Counted from the stretch's first letter, positions 34,708 through 44,412 are shown. The stretch: DNA of 64,000 nucleotides from JAXLZZ01 sp046350675 (GCA_046350675.1 JAXLZZ010000006.1:17452-81451); one strand, 5' to 3'. Translations and numbers: made by a program. Notes: generated by a model from the letters alone, not told the origin.

Positions 34708-35358
34708 ATGAACTCCGATGGACTAAATAATCAAGGCACTATCAAGAACCCACTTGCAGTTATGCAAGATGGAGAAAAAATAATTTTTGAGGTTCGCCGC
34801 CATCCAATCGGACTTCTATATATGTATGCAGGAGTAGGGGCTGTTCTTATATTTTTCGCAATCATTGCTTTTGTAGTTATGCCAAATTCATCAGGCGCCG
34901 GATCTGATACGAGCTCTGTTGTCGGCGGCGTACTATTCTTTTTTGCTGCCATACTTGCCATGGTTGTTACGTTTGTGACTACCATTGTCTACTGGGGCAA
35001 TCACTGGATTGTTAGTAGCGACAGTCTTACGCAAACAACGCAACAAGGTTTATTCCGTAAAAAGTCTGCCCAGCTTTCTCTAGAGCATATCGAGGACGTT
35101 ACAGCAGATAAACATGGATTGCTGCCCCACTTGTTTAATTACGGTACCATAATGGTCGAAACTGCAGGTGAGAGCGGAAAATTTCAGTTTAGCTATTGTC
35201 CAAACCCTGCATATTACGCTCAAAAACTGCTTGCAGCAAAGGAAGACCTTGCACTACATGGTCACGATCCTGTGAAGCCTCAAACAGGTACACCTCGAAC
35301 AAAACCCATTGAGCAGTTGGGTCAGGCTGCGCTCAATGATTTTTCCTCTGACAGATAG
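34708..35358 (+). CDS. Bacterial PH (bPH2) domain membrane protein
   Basis: 216 residues from the ATG at 34708, just after ruvB. Two membrane helices (about 35-57 and 72-98), then a bPH2/DUF304-type domain (NHWIVSSDSLTQTTQQGLF, IEDVTADKHGLLPHLFNYGT). The N-terminus is polar and the C-terminal tail disordered. Such proteins are common in Saccharibacteria; their function is unknown, possibly envelope stress or membrane organisation. Confidence 0.8.
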   Translation: MNSDGLNNQGTIKNPLAVMQDGEKIIFEVRRHPIGLLYMYAGVGAVLIFFAIIAFVVMPNSSGAGSDTSSVVGGVLFFFAAILAMVVTFVTTIVYWGNHWIVSSDSLTQTTQQGLFRKKSAQLSLEHIEDVTADKHGLLPHLFNYGTIMVETAGESGKFQFSYCPNPAYYAQKLLAAKEDLALHGHDPVKPQTGTPRTKPIEQLGQAALNDFSSDR

Positions 35359-35361
35359 GAC

Positions 35362-35667
35362 CTATTGAAAAGGATTGCTTCGAGCCTGATTGAAAAGAGC
35401 CTGTACGCTCACGCTGTTATCTTCAAGCGACTGTAATTGCTTTACCACGGCTTTGTCTATATGCGGTATCTGCGAAGCCTGAACCTGGCTAGTTATCTGC
35501 TCCTCGGTTGGTTCCTGGCCGCTGAGACTAGTAATCCTAAAGAACAGAAAGCCATATATAACAACAACCAAAAGAACGAAGGCTGTTATGCTGTACTGAC
35601 GCAGTTTCTTTGTGTCAGATGTGAGTTTAGCTATCAACTCTTGAATGCGGATCTTTTGTTCGTTCAT
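35362..35667 (-). CDS. Small membrane protein at the end of the pilus operon
   Basis: 101 residues: cytoplasmic basic N-terminus, one helix (about 27-46) and a polar extracytoplasmic tail. It overlaps the pilO-like gene by 4 nt and is the last gene of the type IV pilus cluster. Position suggests a PilP-like or accessory alignment protein, but no PilP motif or lipobox is present. Confidence 0.55.
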   Translation of the reverse strand: MNEQKIRIQELIAKLTSDTKKLRQYSITAFVLLVVVIYGFLFFRITSLSGQEPTEEQITSQVQASQIPHIDKAVVKQLQSLEDNSVSVQALFNQARSNPFQ

Positions 35668-36311
35668 GGCCGTATGTAGTTATTAAGTGTTAATGTAAAA
35701 CTGAGGAAATTGCGATTATCTTTGCTTGGCTCAAGCGCAATCGTGCTGACTTGCGCAGTTCGGCGATTACGCTCAAGTGCATTTAGGAAGCTAACAAATT
35801 TATCATACCGGACAGGATTTGCTGGGTCGCTCTGGACTGTAATAGGCAGTTGGTAGACGCCGGGGATGTTCTTAACAGGTGTAAGTTGTGACAATTTGCC
35901 GGTACTCGGACTAGTTACTGCAGGAGTGGTAGCTGCTGAGCTAGGTGTGGAACTTGTGGCGCCGGTCGGAGAATTACCAAGCGTAGAAGCAGGAAAAGTA
36001 ATGGCAGACAGGCTTATACCGTATTGATTGGCAATATTAACAATCTCTCTGACTGCCTGCGCTTGGCTCTTATCTTCAGGCACAATAGATTGCGTTATCT
36101 TTTGTAGATCAGTATACGTCTGTAAATCTCTAGCAGTTTTTTTCAATGTGGCTTGTTCACGATCAAGTGCGGCGTTTTTGGCCTTTAATTGCGTTAGGCT
36201 ATTTGCTTTGGTGGTCAATAATGAATTAATGCTAATGGTAGCAAAAATCAAGCCTACGAAAAGTACAAGAATACATCCAAGAAGGATGAAGTATAGGCGC
36301 TTGGCATTCAT
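35664..36311 (-). CDS. PilO-like type IV pilus assembly protein
   Basis: 215 residues: short cytoplasmic tail, one helix (about 8-28), a coiled coil (about 35-75), a Ser/Thr/Pro-rich insert (about 110-140) and a C-terminal domain with VRYDKFVSFLNALERNRR, the typical PilO ferredoxin-like part. PilO pairs with PilN to link the motor to the outer structures. Order and 4-nt overlaps with the PilN-like gene support the call. Confidence 0.75.
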   Translation of the reverse strand: MNAKRLYFILLGCILVLFVGLIFATISINSLLTTKANSLTQLKAKNAALDREQATLKKTARDLQTYTDLQKITQSIVPEDKSQAQAVREIVNIANQYGISLSAITFPASTLGNSPTGATSSTPSSAATTPAVTSPSTGKLSQLTPVKNIPGVYQLPITVQSDPANPVRYDKFVSFLNALERNRRTAQVSTIALEPSKDNRNFLSFTLTLNNYIRP

Positions 36312-36904
36312 TGTTTCAGCCCCTTGCTGTTAATGAACAAGAAAGGATTATTGGGTGCAAATAGGGCGCGGATATTAACAGTGCATGGATACTCAGCGTC
36401 GGCACCCTCACCCTTACAATTGATACTCACAATATCGGCTTTACTAAAGATTTTATTGTCGGGATCGGCCAGATTAACTTGTACCTGTGTAGCGGTGGCA
36501 TAGTCTTTTGCAACTGCAGAAATATCGATACCGCCAGTTGTTTGGCTGATATTCAAGGTTGCCAAGTTTGCATTTGCAGGAATAGTGGCCGCTATTTGTT
36601 TTAAGAGCTGGGAGAACAACACTTCTTGCCCTAAGACTTTCACTACTAGCTTAAAACTGCCACTAATATCCTGTATTTGTTTTTGAGTCTCAGCAAATTT
36701 CGCCTCTTTAAATACCTTTTCTGTCGACGCAATCTGCGCATTGTACGTATCCGTTGATTGTTGGATCTTAACTAGCCCGTACGTGCCAATTACACCCACA
36801 CCAATAAGCGCAATCACAAATAAGGCTACCCAGCGTCGAAGCGCCACATTGCGTCGTGCATACACATAGCTACTTTTAACGTCCGGAGGGAGGAGATTGA
36901 TCAT
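36308..36904 (-). CDS. PilN-like type IV pilus assembly protein
   Basis: 198 residues. The N-terminus MINLLPPDVKSSYVYARRN is the conserved PilN motif that binds PilM; a helix (about 28-50) and an extracytoplasmic domain follow. It overlaps pilM and the pilO-like gene by 4 nt on each side. Confidence 0.88.
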   Translation of the reverse strand: MINLLPPDVKSSYVYARRNVALRRWVALFVIALIGVGVIGTYGLVKIQQSTDTYNAQIASTEKVFKEAKFAETQKQIQDISGSFKLVVKVLGQEVLFSQLLKQIAATIPANANLATLNISQTTGGIDISAVAKDYATATQVQVNLADPDNKIFSKADIVSINCKGEGADAEYPCTVNIRALFAPNNPFLFINSKGLKQ

Positions 36905-37989
36905 GAGTCAAACACCTTCTTTGGATTTGCTAAGCTCAAGCCAGCAACGGTTGCATACATAGGCTTTTCGGCATCAGGCGGTTCTTTTAGGCCTTTAAGA
37001 TTGAAATAGTGCCAGGGCTCTCCGTGTCTAACTGGTATCCGCAAATGATCGATAAGATATTCGCTAAGCCCAGGCATATTAGCACCCCCACCGAGAGTGA
37101 TAATTTGGCTAATAGGTCGCTCTGTGCCATATCGTTCTTCATAGTACCGAATCATTCGCCGCACTTCTCGTAATATTTGCTCTAATGTTGGGTCGAGAGC
37201 TTTCGTAATCTCTTTTTGTTTTTTACTCAGACCTAACCCATAGCGAGTTTTGATAAGATTTGCTTCTTCAAGCGTAACACCGAGATCTTTCTTTATAGAA
37301 CTCGTGAAGTCTTCGCCGCCACCCTGGACCGTGCCAGTTACAAGCAGGTGCTTGTCAATAATACTAATGTCGGATGAAAGTGAGCCAAAATCAATCATGA
37401 ACGTTGCAAGATCGCTGTGCGTATCCAGAGAAAATAAGCGGGCAGATGAGCTTAGAGTAGGTTCGATGAGTACTGCCTCTAGCCCGAGCAGCTGAGCAAG
37501 GTCTAGGTAGGAGTCAACAATTGTGCGAGGTACCGCAACGATAGCTACTTCAGTGTTGTGCTCGGTTTGCTTGATAATGTCATAGTCAAGGTATAACTCT
37601 TCCAACGGGGCGGATATATATTGCTCAGCTTCGAGCTGTACTGCTGCTGTAAGTTCCGAAGACTGTAATTTTGGTAGCTGAACCGAGCGAGTGAACGTTC
37701 TATATGCAGGAATGGCTATTGCTGCCCGACGCGTAGTTATATCACCCACTAAATGATGCTTAAAAAGTTCATATGCTGCCTTCGCGATGATTTCAGGCTT
37801 AACGATCACCCCGTCTTCCTGCGCAGCTTTATCAAAGGTTGCCGATCCATACCCAACAATACGCGGTTTATCCTTGGAGCTGGGCATAGCTTGCTCAGCT
37901 ATCTGCATGACCTTCAGCGAACCATGGCCGATATCAATACCGAACAAAGGTTTATCGTGATAGAAGTTAGATATTTTCGCGTTTTTCAT
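36901..37989 (-). CDS. pilM: Type IV pilus assembly protein PilM
   Basis: 362 residues, actin-like ATPase fold: FGIDIGHGSLKVMQI, LEAEQYI, DYDI, IDFGSLSSDISI and IITLGGGANMPGL. PilM sits on the cytoplasmic face and binds the PilN N-terminus. First of the pilM-N-O group at the downstream end of the cluster. Confidence 0.93.
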   Translation of the reverse strand: MKNAKISNFYHDKPLFGIDIGHGSLKVMQIAEQAMPSSKDKPRIVGYGSATFDKAAQEDGVIVKPEIIAKAAYELFKHHLVGDITTRRAAIAIPAYRTFTRSVQLPKLQSSELTAAVQLEAEQYISAPLEELYLDYDIIKQTEHNTEVAIVAVPRTIVDSYLDLAQLLGLEAVLIEPTLSSSARLFSLDTHSDLATFMIDFGSLSSDISIIDKHLLVTGTVQGGGEDFTSSIKKDLGVTLEEANLIKTRYGLGLSKKQKEITKALDPTLEQILREVRRMIRYYEERYGTERPISQIITLGGGANMPGLSEYLIDHLRIPVRHGEPWHYFNLKGLKEPPDAEKPMYATVAGLSLANPKKVFDS

Positions 37990-38052
37990 ACCTGCCCACC
38001 AAGCATAAGGGTCTTACCACCAGTATAACAGATAGAGAAGAGTGCCATGATA

Positions 38053-39513
38053 TTATGGTTTGCCCGGGTACTTCTGCTGATAGCTGCTTATCGTCCATGT
38101 ACTACTGCCTGATGAGAGTGTCGTGCCAAAGGTGACAGTCCCTGCGCCGCTCATATCTACTGTTTGTCCAACCACCGACCCTACGTTACCCGCTCCACCA
38201 ATAACAATCTTCCCCCAATAGGCATTAAATATCATGCCTGGTAAGTTTGTGCCGCCGCCTATTGTGACAGTAGTGGTATTGGCGGAGGTTTTTAATGCGC
38301 TACCAGTCAAACTTGTACAACTCGGGCTACATGCAGCAGTGCTCTTAAAACTAATGAATTCTATGCCCGTACCTGATGAATTAGCAATGAGTTGCGCAGC
38401 TTCACCTGCAGTAATTGTCCCGTCTACGATAACCACTGGCCGAGTCGTACCTACACTGTCTGCTACCGTAATTTTTGCTGCTCCACCAAGAATTAAATTG
38501 CCTGTAATATACACGTTACCGGTAATTGTTAGATTGCATGAGCTGCCGACATCTACATTGCCAGTTATCTTTAGATTGGCGGGCCATGTGCGATTAAAGT
38601 TCTGTGTTTGACTGTACTGTTTACAGTCAATAGAGCTATCACTACTAGATTTTGTAGTGGTTACTGCGGCAATTTGAGCACTACGATCATAGGTTGGTTG
38701 GCTCACTTGCTCGGCCACACAGCCAATTTGCAGCCCGCTTCCCCCACTTGTGCCAGCACGAATTTGAGGACGGTTGTTGTTATACTGCGAGTTCGGGAAT
38801 TTTGATTGCGTCTGACCGGTTGCACAGACTGTTCCAATAATCGCCACGCTACTCCAATCTGGTATTGGGATAGGCTGTGTGCCTGTACAAAGCGAAGGGT
38901 AGGTTGAGCCGCCACTTGTTGGGCAGGCATAATTTGCGGCATGTACTGTTGCTGGCTTGGTATCGGTGCCGATTTGGGAGCCGCCACTCATTTGGATGGT
39001 TCCGTTCACGTATACATCAGAGTTTGTTATGCGTGCAGCACCACCCATTATCAAGCCACCTGGGCCTGCGTGGACTGAATAGCTCTGTGATTTAGTCCCA
39101 ACAGCCGTTACCTTTACAATTCTAGTGCTAATCGGCTTAGACGAAGAGGCAGAACGATATACTTTACCAGTTGATGTAATGACCTTGGCGTTCGGGTCGC
39201 TTGCGCTATTCGTTATTGTCGTCGTAAAGACACCTCGACCTTGTGTCGTATTGTTGAAGAACTGTTGCTCAGTTGGATACCCAGAAAACTGATCATCAAC
39301 ATTTAGTTGTTTAACCGATTGTTCGACACCAGCTTCCGCAACTAGTAAAGAATTGGCTACATATGTGTTATTGCGCGTGACCTGATATTGTCCGGTTGTT
39401 GCACTAATTAAGGCAATGCCTATGGTCATCAAGACACCAGCAACTAGGATTATCGTCACAAGTATTAAGCCTTGTTCATCAGAGTTTGCATCTTTTTTGC
39501 GCAGACTAATCAT
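38053..39513 (-). CDS. Large PilX-like secreted protein of the pilus cluster
   Basis: 486 residues. The N-terminus LILVTIILVAGVLMTIGIAL with SLLVAEAGVEQSVKQL resembles PilX/GspK-type minor pilins. The remaining 430 residues are Ser/Thr/Gly/Asn-rich with several Cys and repeated I-T-G-N-V-x-I-T/G-G-A-A-K-I-T patterns that look like a beta-helix. It could be a pilus tip protein or adhesin for host contact. Overlaps the next pilin-like gene by 8 nt. Confidence 0.7.
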   Translation of the reverse strand: MISLRKKDANSDEQGLILVTIILVAGVLMTIGIALISATTGQYQVTRNNTYVANSLLVAEAGVEQSVKQLNVDDQFSGYPTEQQFFNNTTQGRGVFTTTITNSASDPNAKVITSTGKVYRSASSSKPISTRIVKVTAVGTKSQSYSVHAGPGGLIMGGAARITNSDVYVNGTIQMSGGSQIGTDTKPATVHAANYACPTSGGSTYPSLCTGTQPIPIPDWSSVAIIGTVCATGQTQSKFPNSQYNNNRPQIRAGTSGGSGLQIGCVAEQVSQPTYDRSAQIAAVTTTKSSSDSSIDCKQYSQTQNFNRTWPANLKITGNVDVGSSCNLTITGNVYITGNLILGGAAKITVADSVGTTRPVVIVDGTITAGEAAQLIANSSGTGIEFISFKSTAACSPSCTSLTGSALKTSANTTTVTIGGGTNLPGMIFNAYWGKIVIGGAGNVGSVVGQTVDMSGAGTVTFGTTLSSGSSTWTISSYQQKYPGKP

Positions 39514-40174
39514 TTCTAAACACCATCCTTGTTTTGTAGCTTACGCTAATATCCCGTTGATACATTGGCTTACTTACAGTTACAGCAAGCTCAACCGACC
39601 GTGCGTCGCTAGGCGCGACCGCAGCATCATCGCCATCTTTATACGTAACAGCGAAGCTTTTGACGTTCTGGAGTAGTGCTTTGTCGGCAGGGCATGAAGC
39701 AGTTGCCTTAGCTGCAGGGCAGGATGTTTTAGCTGCATTGTTTGTGGCCGTAGATGCAAGAGTACGCTTGTACAGAGTGCCATTCTTTACGAAGTAAATA
39801 CTATTATTTTTTTCCGTTATGTAGTTTTTTGCATCGCTGAATATTACTGTGCCGTTCCGGTCCTCCGCAGCGGTAGCGAGCACTAATGTAGTGCCATTTG
39901 ACTCCCAACTCAATGGATTTGCCGCTCCGCTTGGTCCATTTACGTCAGGCCAGCGATTGTTGGTGTCTGCGTTAGCACTAAGACGAATGTCATTAGCGGC
40001 AAGGTCAAGGCTTTGCTGAGCTTCGTTTAGCATAGTTCCTTTTAGGGTGGCTATCGTACTTTGCTGTAGGTTGGTAATCAGAAAGGTACTGATGATAATA
40101 ACCAGGATGGTGGTTACACTGATTACTACTAACAGCTCTACAACGCTAAAGCCACGAAAGTTTAAGCGTTTCAT
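39506..40174 (-). CDS. Prepilin-type N-terminal cleavage protein (minor pilin)
   Basis: 222 residues. The class III leader is RGFSVVELLVVISVTTILV, with cleavage expected after Gly8 and Glu5 of the mature form present. The pilin helix is followed by a soluble domain with two Cys (SCPAAKATASCPA). Likely a PilW/PilV-like minor pilin that primes the fibre. Overlaps its neighbours by 4 and 8 nt. Confidence 0.85.
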   Translation of the reverse strand: MKRLNFRGFSVVELLVVISVTTILVIIISTFLITNLQQSTIATLKGTMLNEAQQSLDLAANDIRLSANADTNNRWPDVNGPSGAANPLSWESNGTTLVLATAAEDRNGTVIFSDAKNYITEKNNSIYFVKNGTLYKRTLASTATNNAAKTSCPAAKATASCPADKALLQNVKSFAVTYKDGDDAAVAPSDARSVELAVTVSKPMYQRDISVSYKTRMVFRND

Positions 40175-40563
40175 TGCGTAATGCCTATGACCCCAATCAA
40201 GGAGCTTAATACTACTTTTTCTTGCTTGCCCCCATCGGTATACGTAACTGTTACGTCGACACGTTTAAGATCTGGCGATGGCTCGCTTACTACAACGGTG
40301 CCTTTGCGATCAGCAGGCAGGCTCGTAGGGAGTTGGTCTGTGAAGTTTAGTGTTTGTCCGGCAACAAGTGCAGCATAGTTGTCATTGCGTAGTGTTTCAA
40401 TTTCCCTCTGGGCAGCACGTGTTGCGCTATCGGTGCGGCTAATCTTTCTCTGAAGAGTATTGATACTAATAAAAAGCGTACTGATACTTGCAGTTACGAC
40501 GCCAATAATAAGAGTTGCCACTAAGAGCTCGACGATAGTAAAACCTTGCTGTCCACGTTTCAT
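40171..40563 (-). CDS. Prepilin-type N-terminal cleavage protein (minor pilin)
   Basis: 130 residues from the ATG at 40563, because KRGQQGFTIVELLVATLIIG follows at once and the pilA terminator lies just upstream; the longer frame to 40638 would cross that terminator. Leader cut after Gly, mature F-T-I-V-E. Likely PilV/FimT-like. A TATAAT box about 10 nt upstream suggests a separate promoter for the downstream pilus genes. Confidence 0.85.
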   Translation of the reverse strand: MKRGQQGFTIVELLVATLIIGVVTASISTLFISINTLQRKISRTDSATRAAQREIETLRNDNYAALVAGQTLNFTDQLPTSLPADRKGTVVVSEPSPDLKRVDVTVTYTDGGKQEKVVLSSLIGVIGITQ

Positions 40564-40593
40564 GCTTATGTTTATTATATCTCTTCTTGCATC

Positions 40594-40623
40594 AAAAAGC
40601 CCCGAGAAAACCCGGGGCTTTTT
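40594..40623 (-). terminator. Rho-independent terminator after pilA
   Basis: AAAAAGCCCCGGG / CTCGGGGCTTTTT on the minus strand. It can end most pilA transcripts, favouring the major pilin over downstream genes. Confidence 0.9.
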
Positions 40624-40639
40624 ATGAAGATCAATCAAA

Positions 40640-41107
40640 CTAGTCTAGATTGGTCTTTACGAGAGTTGTAGCACCGTTTACTTCACCTTCGTAGGTAGCT
40701 GTAAGCGTGTACTTAGCACAAGCATCACCGCTACAAGCAGCACCTGCACTATCTGTAACCTGGTATGAGTAAACCTTAGCAGCTGGAGCATCGGCAAGTT
40801 CTGCCTTGCTTTGATCTGCATTTGAAGGATCGATCATAGCGTTCTTGTCGAGATTCTTCATATCAGTTGCGCGCCAAGTTGCTGAGTTGATATTAGCCAA
40901 TGTTGGATAGTATCCATTTTGGCTATAGAAAGCCTCGAGCTGTGTCTGCAGTGCTTGCAGGTCGCTTTGTCGCTGGCTGTTACGTGCTTTTTGTTGGATG
41001 CCACTATAAGTCGTTATGACTAGAAGTGCCAAGATGCCGATTACCACAATGACGATTAAGAGTTCGACGATTGTGAAACCTTTGTTACGGTTTTTAAGGG
41101 AGATCAT
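40640..41107 (-). CDS. pilA: Major type IV pilin
   Basis: 155 residues. Leader MISLKNRNKG, then mature FTIVELLIVIVVIGILALLV with Glu5, followed by the long helix, an alpha-beta loop, a hypervariable part and two Cys near the end (SAGAACSGDACAKYTL). It has the strongest ribosome site of the cluster (GGAGGG), its own promoter and its own terminator, all fitting the abundant subunit. Confidence 0.92.
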   Translation of the reverse strand: MISLKNRNKGFTIVELLIVIVVIGILALLVITTYSGIQQKARNSQRQSDLQALQTQLEAFYSQNGYYPTLANINSATWRATDMKNLDKNAMIDPSNADQSKAELADAPAAKVYSYQVTDSAGAACSGDACAKYTLTATYEGEVNGATTLVKTNLD

Positions 41108-41145
41108 AAGAGCCCACCCTCCTATTTACTTTTATTGTTGATCCT

Positions 41146-41178
41146 TTGAGCATGCTCAAGTATCTGAGTATGATTATA
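41146..41178 (-). promoter_or_regulatory. pilA promoter and leader palindrome
   Basis: TATAAT on the minus strand at 41178-41173 places the transcript start near 41166 and gives a 60-nt leader. In this leader lies the perfect 14-bp palindrome TTGAGCATGCTCAA (41146-41159), a candidate operator or RNA stability stem. Confidence 0.5.
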
Positions 41179-41203
41179 ACCATAAGCGCTCTGAGGTCAA
41201 GCG

Positions 41204-42472
41204 TTAAGTGCCCGCTGTTTTGGAAAGGTTAGCGATCGGTCCCATCACCGAAGCCGCGATTAGACCCACTCCAGCCCCAAGCACGATAATCATAACGGGC
41301 TCAATTACAGAGGCAAGCCCATCGATAAGTACTGTAACTTCTTCTTCGTAAAAATCGGCAACTTTAGTAAGCACCGTATCCAGCTGACCTGTTTCTTCGC
41401 CTACAATCAACATCTGGGCAACAATCGGGGGGAAGTGCGGGCTATTACTGATTGGTTCACTAAGGGGCTTACCATTCTGCACTTCTTTGGCAGCAGCTTT
41501 TAATTCTGCTTCAATAACTTTGTTGCCAATTGCTGCTCCGGTCACCTCTAAGGAATCCAGTACACTCACTCCAGCGCTCATGAGAGAGGCAAAAGTGCGT
41601 GAGAATCGAGCAATCGCAACTTTCAGCACAATTGTCTTCACGATTGGTATACGTAGTAGCAGCGCATGAAATTTATATTTACCCGGTTCTGTCTTGATGT
41701 AACGGAGTAAATACACCACTACAATTACAAAAATAATCGTAAATAGAATCAGATTTGGAATTTTGTTGACCCCGGGGATAGGCAGCAAGCCCATAATGGT
41801 TGGTTGGGTACTAAAATCACTCACACCAAGCATGGCTCGGGTGTAGATTGGCAGCTCGGCATTTGGACCACCCAAACTGTTTAGAATTCCACCTAGCTTC
41901 GGCACGATAAACAGCATGATGCCAAAGAAAGAAAGAATAGTTACCACCAAGATAACTACTGGGTACATCATGGCACTTTTTATTTTTTTGCGGATACTTG
42001 CATCTTGTTCTACCTGGGTCGCCAACCGCTGCAAAATATCATCCAAGATGCCGCCCTCTTCACCCGCACGAACCATGTTTACGTATACATCAGAAAAAAC
42101 TGTCGGGTACTTTGCGAATACATCACCGAGTGGTATACCGCCTTCCACGTCTTTTGTGACTCCTGCGAGCACCTCTTTCATGTATGGGCTTTGTGCATCT
42201 TCCTGAAGGGCAGAAAGGGAACGCGCTAGCGGAACACCTGCAGAGATCATCGTTGAGAGCTGCCGAGTAAATATCACGAGCTCGCTAAGCTTTATCTTCT
42301 TACTCGGGCCCAAGAAGCTTCCCAGGCCACCACCTTCTTTTTTTACTTCAATCAATACGGGATGTAACTCCTGTTTGTGGAGCAATGTCAGAAGTGCAGA
42401 TTTACTTGCTGCCTCAGCCGTGCCAGATACTGTTTTGCCGTCTTTGGTGATTGCTTTGTATGAGAACTGCAT
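41204..42472 (-). CDS. pilC: Type IV pilus inner-membrane platform protein PilC
   Basis: 422 residues, two T2SSF domains (about 70-195 and 270-395) with the motif RQLSTMISAGVPLARSL and its second copy (FSRTFASLMSAGVSVLDSL), three membrane helices, and GEETGQLDTVL near the end. It forms the platform on which PilB acts. It begins 3 bp after the pilB stop. Confidence 0.95.
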   Translation of the reverse strand: MQFSYKAITKDGKTVSGTAEAASKSALLTLLHKQELHPVLIEVKKEGGGLGSFLGPSKKIKLSELVIFTRQLSTMISAGVPLARSLSALQEDAQSPYMKEVLAGVTKDVEGGIPLGDVFAKYPTVFSDVYVNMVRAGEEGGILDDILQRLATQVEQDASIRKKIKSAMMYPVVILVVTILSFFGIMLFIVPKLGGILNSLGGPNAELPIYTRAMLGVSDFSTQPTIMGLLPIPGVNKIPNLILFTIIFVIVVVYLLRYIKTEPGKYKFHALLLRIPIVKTIVLKVAIARFSRTFASLMSAGVSVLDSLEVTGAAIGNKVIEAELKAAAKEVQNGKPLSEPISNSPHFPPIVAQMLIVGEETGQLDTVLTKVADFYEEEVTVLIDGLASVIEPVMIIVLGAGVGLIAASVMGPIANLSKTAGT

Positions 42473-42475
42473 AGA

Positions 42476-44257
42476 TTAATCTTGTGCTGTAACGCGCAGC
42501 ACTTCCTCGATAGTTGTTTGACCGCGCAGCGCTTTAATAAAGCCATCCAACTGCATGCTAATCATACCCTCTTTAATTGCTTCTTGTTCGATACCTTCAC
42601 TAGTGCTATTGGTAACGATCATTTTTTGTATGCCTGGAGAATTATCAAGCACTTCATAGATGCCCACACGCCCTCGGTAGCCGGTGTGGTTACATAGCTC
42701 GCAGCCATCGTCGTTGGCCTTCCAAAGTTTGGAAATGCCAGTTGTTGTTGAACTGCTGGTTTCGTTTTTGTCGCCAATACCATCTTTAATAGCCGCTAGC
42801 TCAAGTTCATGAATGCGTTTAATGCCGCCATTCGCAGAAATGTTAAAAGTTTTGTCGAGCTGTTTCAAAATCTCAGCATCAGGAGTGTAGCTCTCACGGC
42901 AATCAACACAGAGTCGACGCACCAACCTTTGCGCAATAACTACGCGCACCGTGCTTGCAATCAAAAATGGTTCGACGCCCATATCGAGCAAACGGGGCAG
43001 ACACGTCGCGGCATTACTCGTGTGTAAAGTGCTAAACACCAAGTGGCCGGTTAGTGATGCCTGGACAGCTAAGTCGGCAGTCTCTCCATCCCGAATCTCG
43101 CCCACCATGATGATATTTGGATCTTGTCTTAGCAGTGCCCGTAATCCATTCGTAAAGGTCATTCCTGCAATAGCATTCACTTGCGTCTGATTGGCGCCAA
43201 CGATGTGATACTCGACCGGGTCCTCAATGGTAGATATGTTGACATTAGGTGTGTTCAGCGAACTTAGCACACTAAATAAGGTTGTTGATTTACCCGAACC
43301 TGTTGGTCCAGTGACTAAAATCATGCCGTGTGGCTGTACGATTGACTGATTGAGTGCTGTCAGGGCAGTACCCCAAAACCCAAGTTCAGTAAAGTTCGAC
43401 GGCTTGCTTGATTCATTCAAGATGCGCATTACAACTTTTTCGCCATCTAAAATCGGTAGCGTTGAAACACGCAACGCATAAACTTGACCACTGACTGTAA
43501 TTTTAAAGCGTCCGTCTTGTGGCGCACGGTGCTCATCAATCTTCAGATTGCTCAAGATTTTTATACGACTCACTAATGCACCCAGTAGTTTTCGCGGTAG
43601 CTTGTTGGCTTCGCGAAGTAATCCATCGATACGATACCGGACCACCACATAATCTTCTCTCGGCTCAATATGTACGTCACTCGCGCCAGACTTTATACCA
43701 TATTCGATGATTATGTTTACTGTCTGGGCGGTGGGGGAGTCTTCTGCTAAATCGCTTTCGTCAATTTCTCCTGATTCTTCGGCGATATCATCTGTAGAAA
43801 TAACTTTTGTTAACTCATTGCTGATATTCCCGCGGTACTGATCAAGTGCTGATTGCAGCAGAGAAGAGGTGGTAATGTACACACGAATGTTATTGCCCAG
43901 CTGCTTTTTAAGGAAGTTCAGAGCCTGAATATCATCAGGGTCTTCCATGGCAAGCATTTGTACACCATCGGCATCAATGTCGAAGACCACAGAGTTATAT
44001 TGGCGCGCGATTCTTTCGGGGAGAAGTTTTAGGCTTTCAGCCTTGATCTCTTTGGCGTTTAACTCAATAAACGGAACTTCAATCTCTTCGGCGTACAGCT
44101 TAGTTAAATCTTTCTCGCTAATCACATTCTGGCCAATCACCAATTCTTGGAGAGATTGTTTATCATCTGCGCCATCACGAATAGCTGTAAGCTTGTCTTT
44201 GCTCACCTGCTTATTTTTAGTCAGTAGTTTTTCAACCAACGTATCAGGAATTCTCAT
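42476..44257 (-). CDS. pilB: Type IV pilus extension ATPase PilB
   Basis: 593 residues: MshEN-type N-terminal domain (1-140), linker, then the GspE core with SDVHIEPRE (193-201), Walker A GPTGSGKST (317-325), IEDPVEY and Walker B IIMVGEIRDGETADLA. The four-Cys zinc site (LCVDC and CELCNHTGYRGR) marks PilB/GspE rather than PilT. No pilT or pilD gene is in the window. The cluster starts here on the minus strand. Confidence 0.96.
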   Translation of the reverse strand: MRIPDTLVEKLLTKNKQVSKDKLTAIRDGADDKQSLQELVIGQNVISEKDLTKLYAEEIEVPFIELNAKEIKAESLKLLPERIARQYNSVVFDIDADGVQMLAMEDPDDIQALNFLKKQLGNNIRVYITTSSLLQSALDQYRGNISNELTKVISTDDIAEESGEIDESDLAEDSPTAQTVNIIIEYGIKSGASDVHIEPREDYVVVRYRIDGLLREANKLPRKLLGALVSRIKILSNLKIDEHRAPQDGRFKITVSGQVYALRVSTLPILDGEKVVMRILNESSKPSNFTELGFWGTALTALNQSIVQPHGMILVTGPTGSGKSTTLFSVLSSLNTPNVNISTIEDPVEYHIVGANQTQVNAIAGMTFTNGLRALLRQDPNIIMVGEIRDGETADLAVQASLTGHLVFSTLHTSNAATCLPRLLDMGVEPFLIASTVRVVIAQRLVRRLCVDCRESYTPDAEILKQLDKTFNISANGGIKRIHELELAAIKDGIGDKNETSSSTTTGISKLWKANDDGCELCNHTGYRGRVGIYEVLDNSPGIQKMIVTNSTSEGIEQEAIKEGMISMQLDGFIKALRGQTTIEEVLRVTAQD

Positions 44258-44412
44258 AGTCTCGTGTCACGCATTTTCGTCTTAGAATGCTCACCCTTAC
44301 TAGTCATATCATATCAGTTAGCAGAGAAAAGCAGAAGCATTTTCAAAGAGATACAGCACACCACAAATTAACTATTCATTAAAATGCTTCACAAACAATT
44401 TCACCACAGCGC

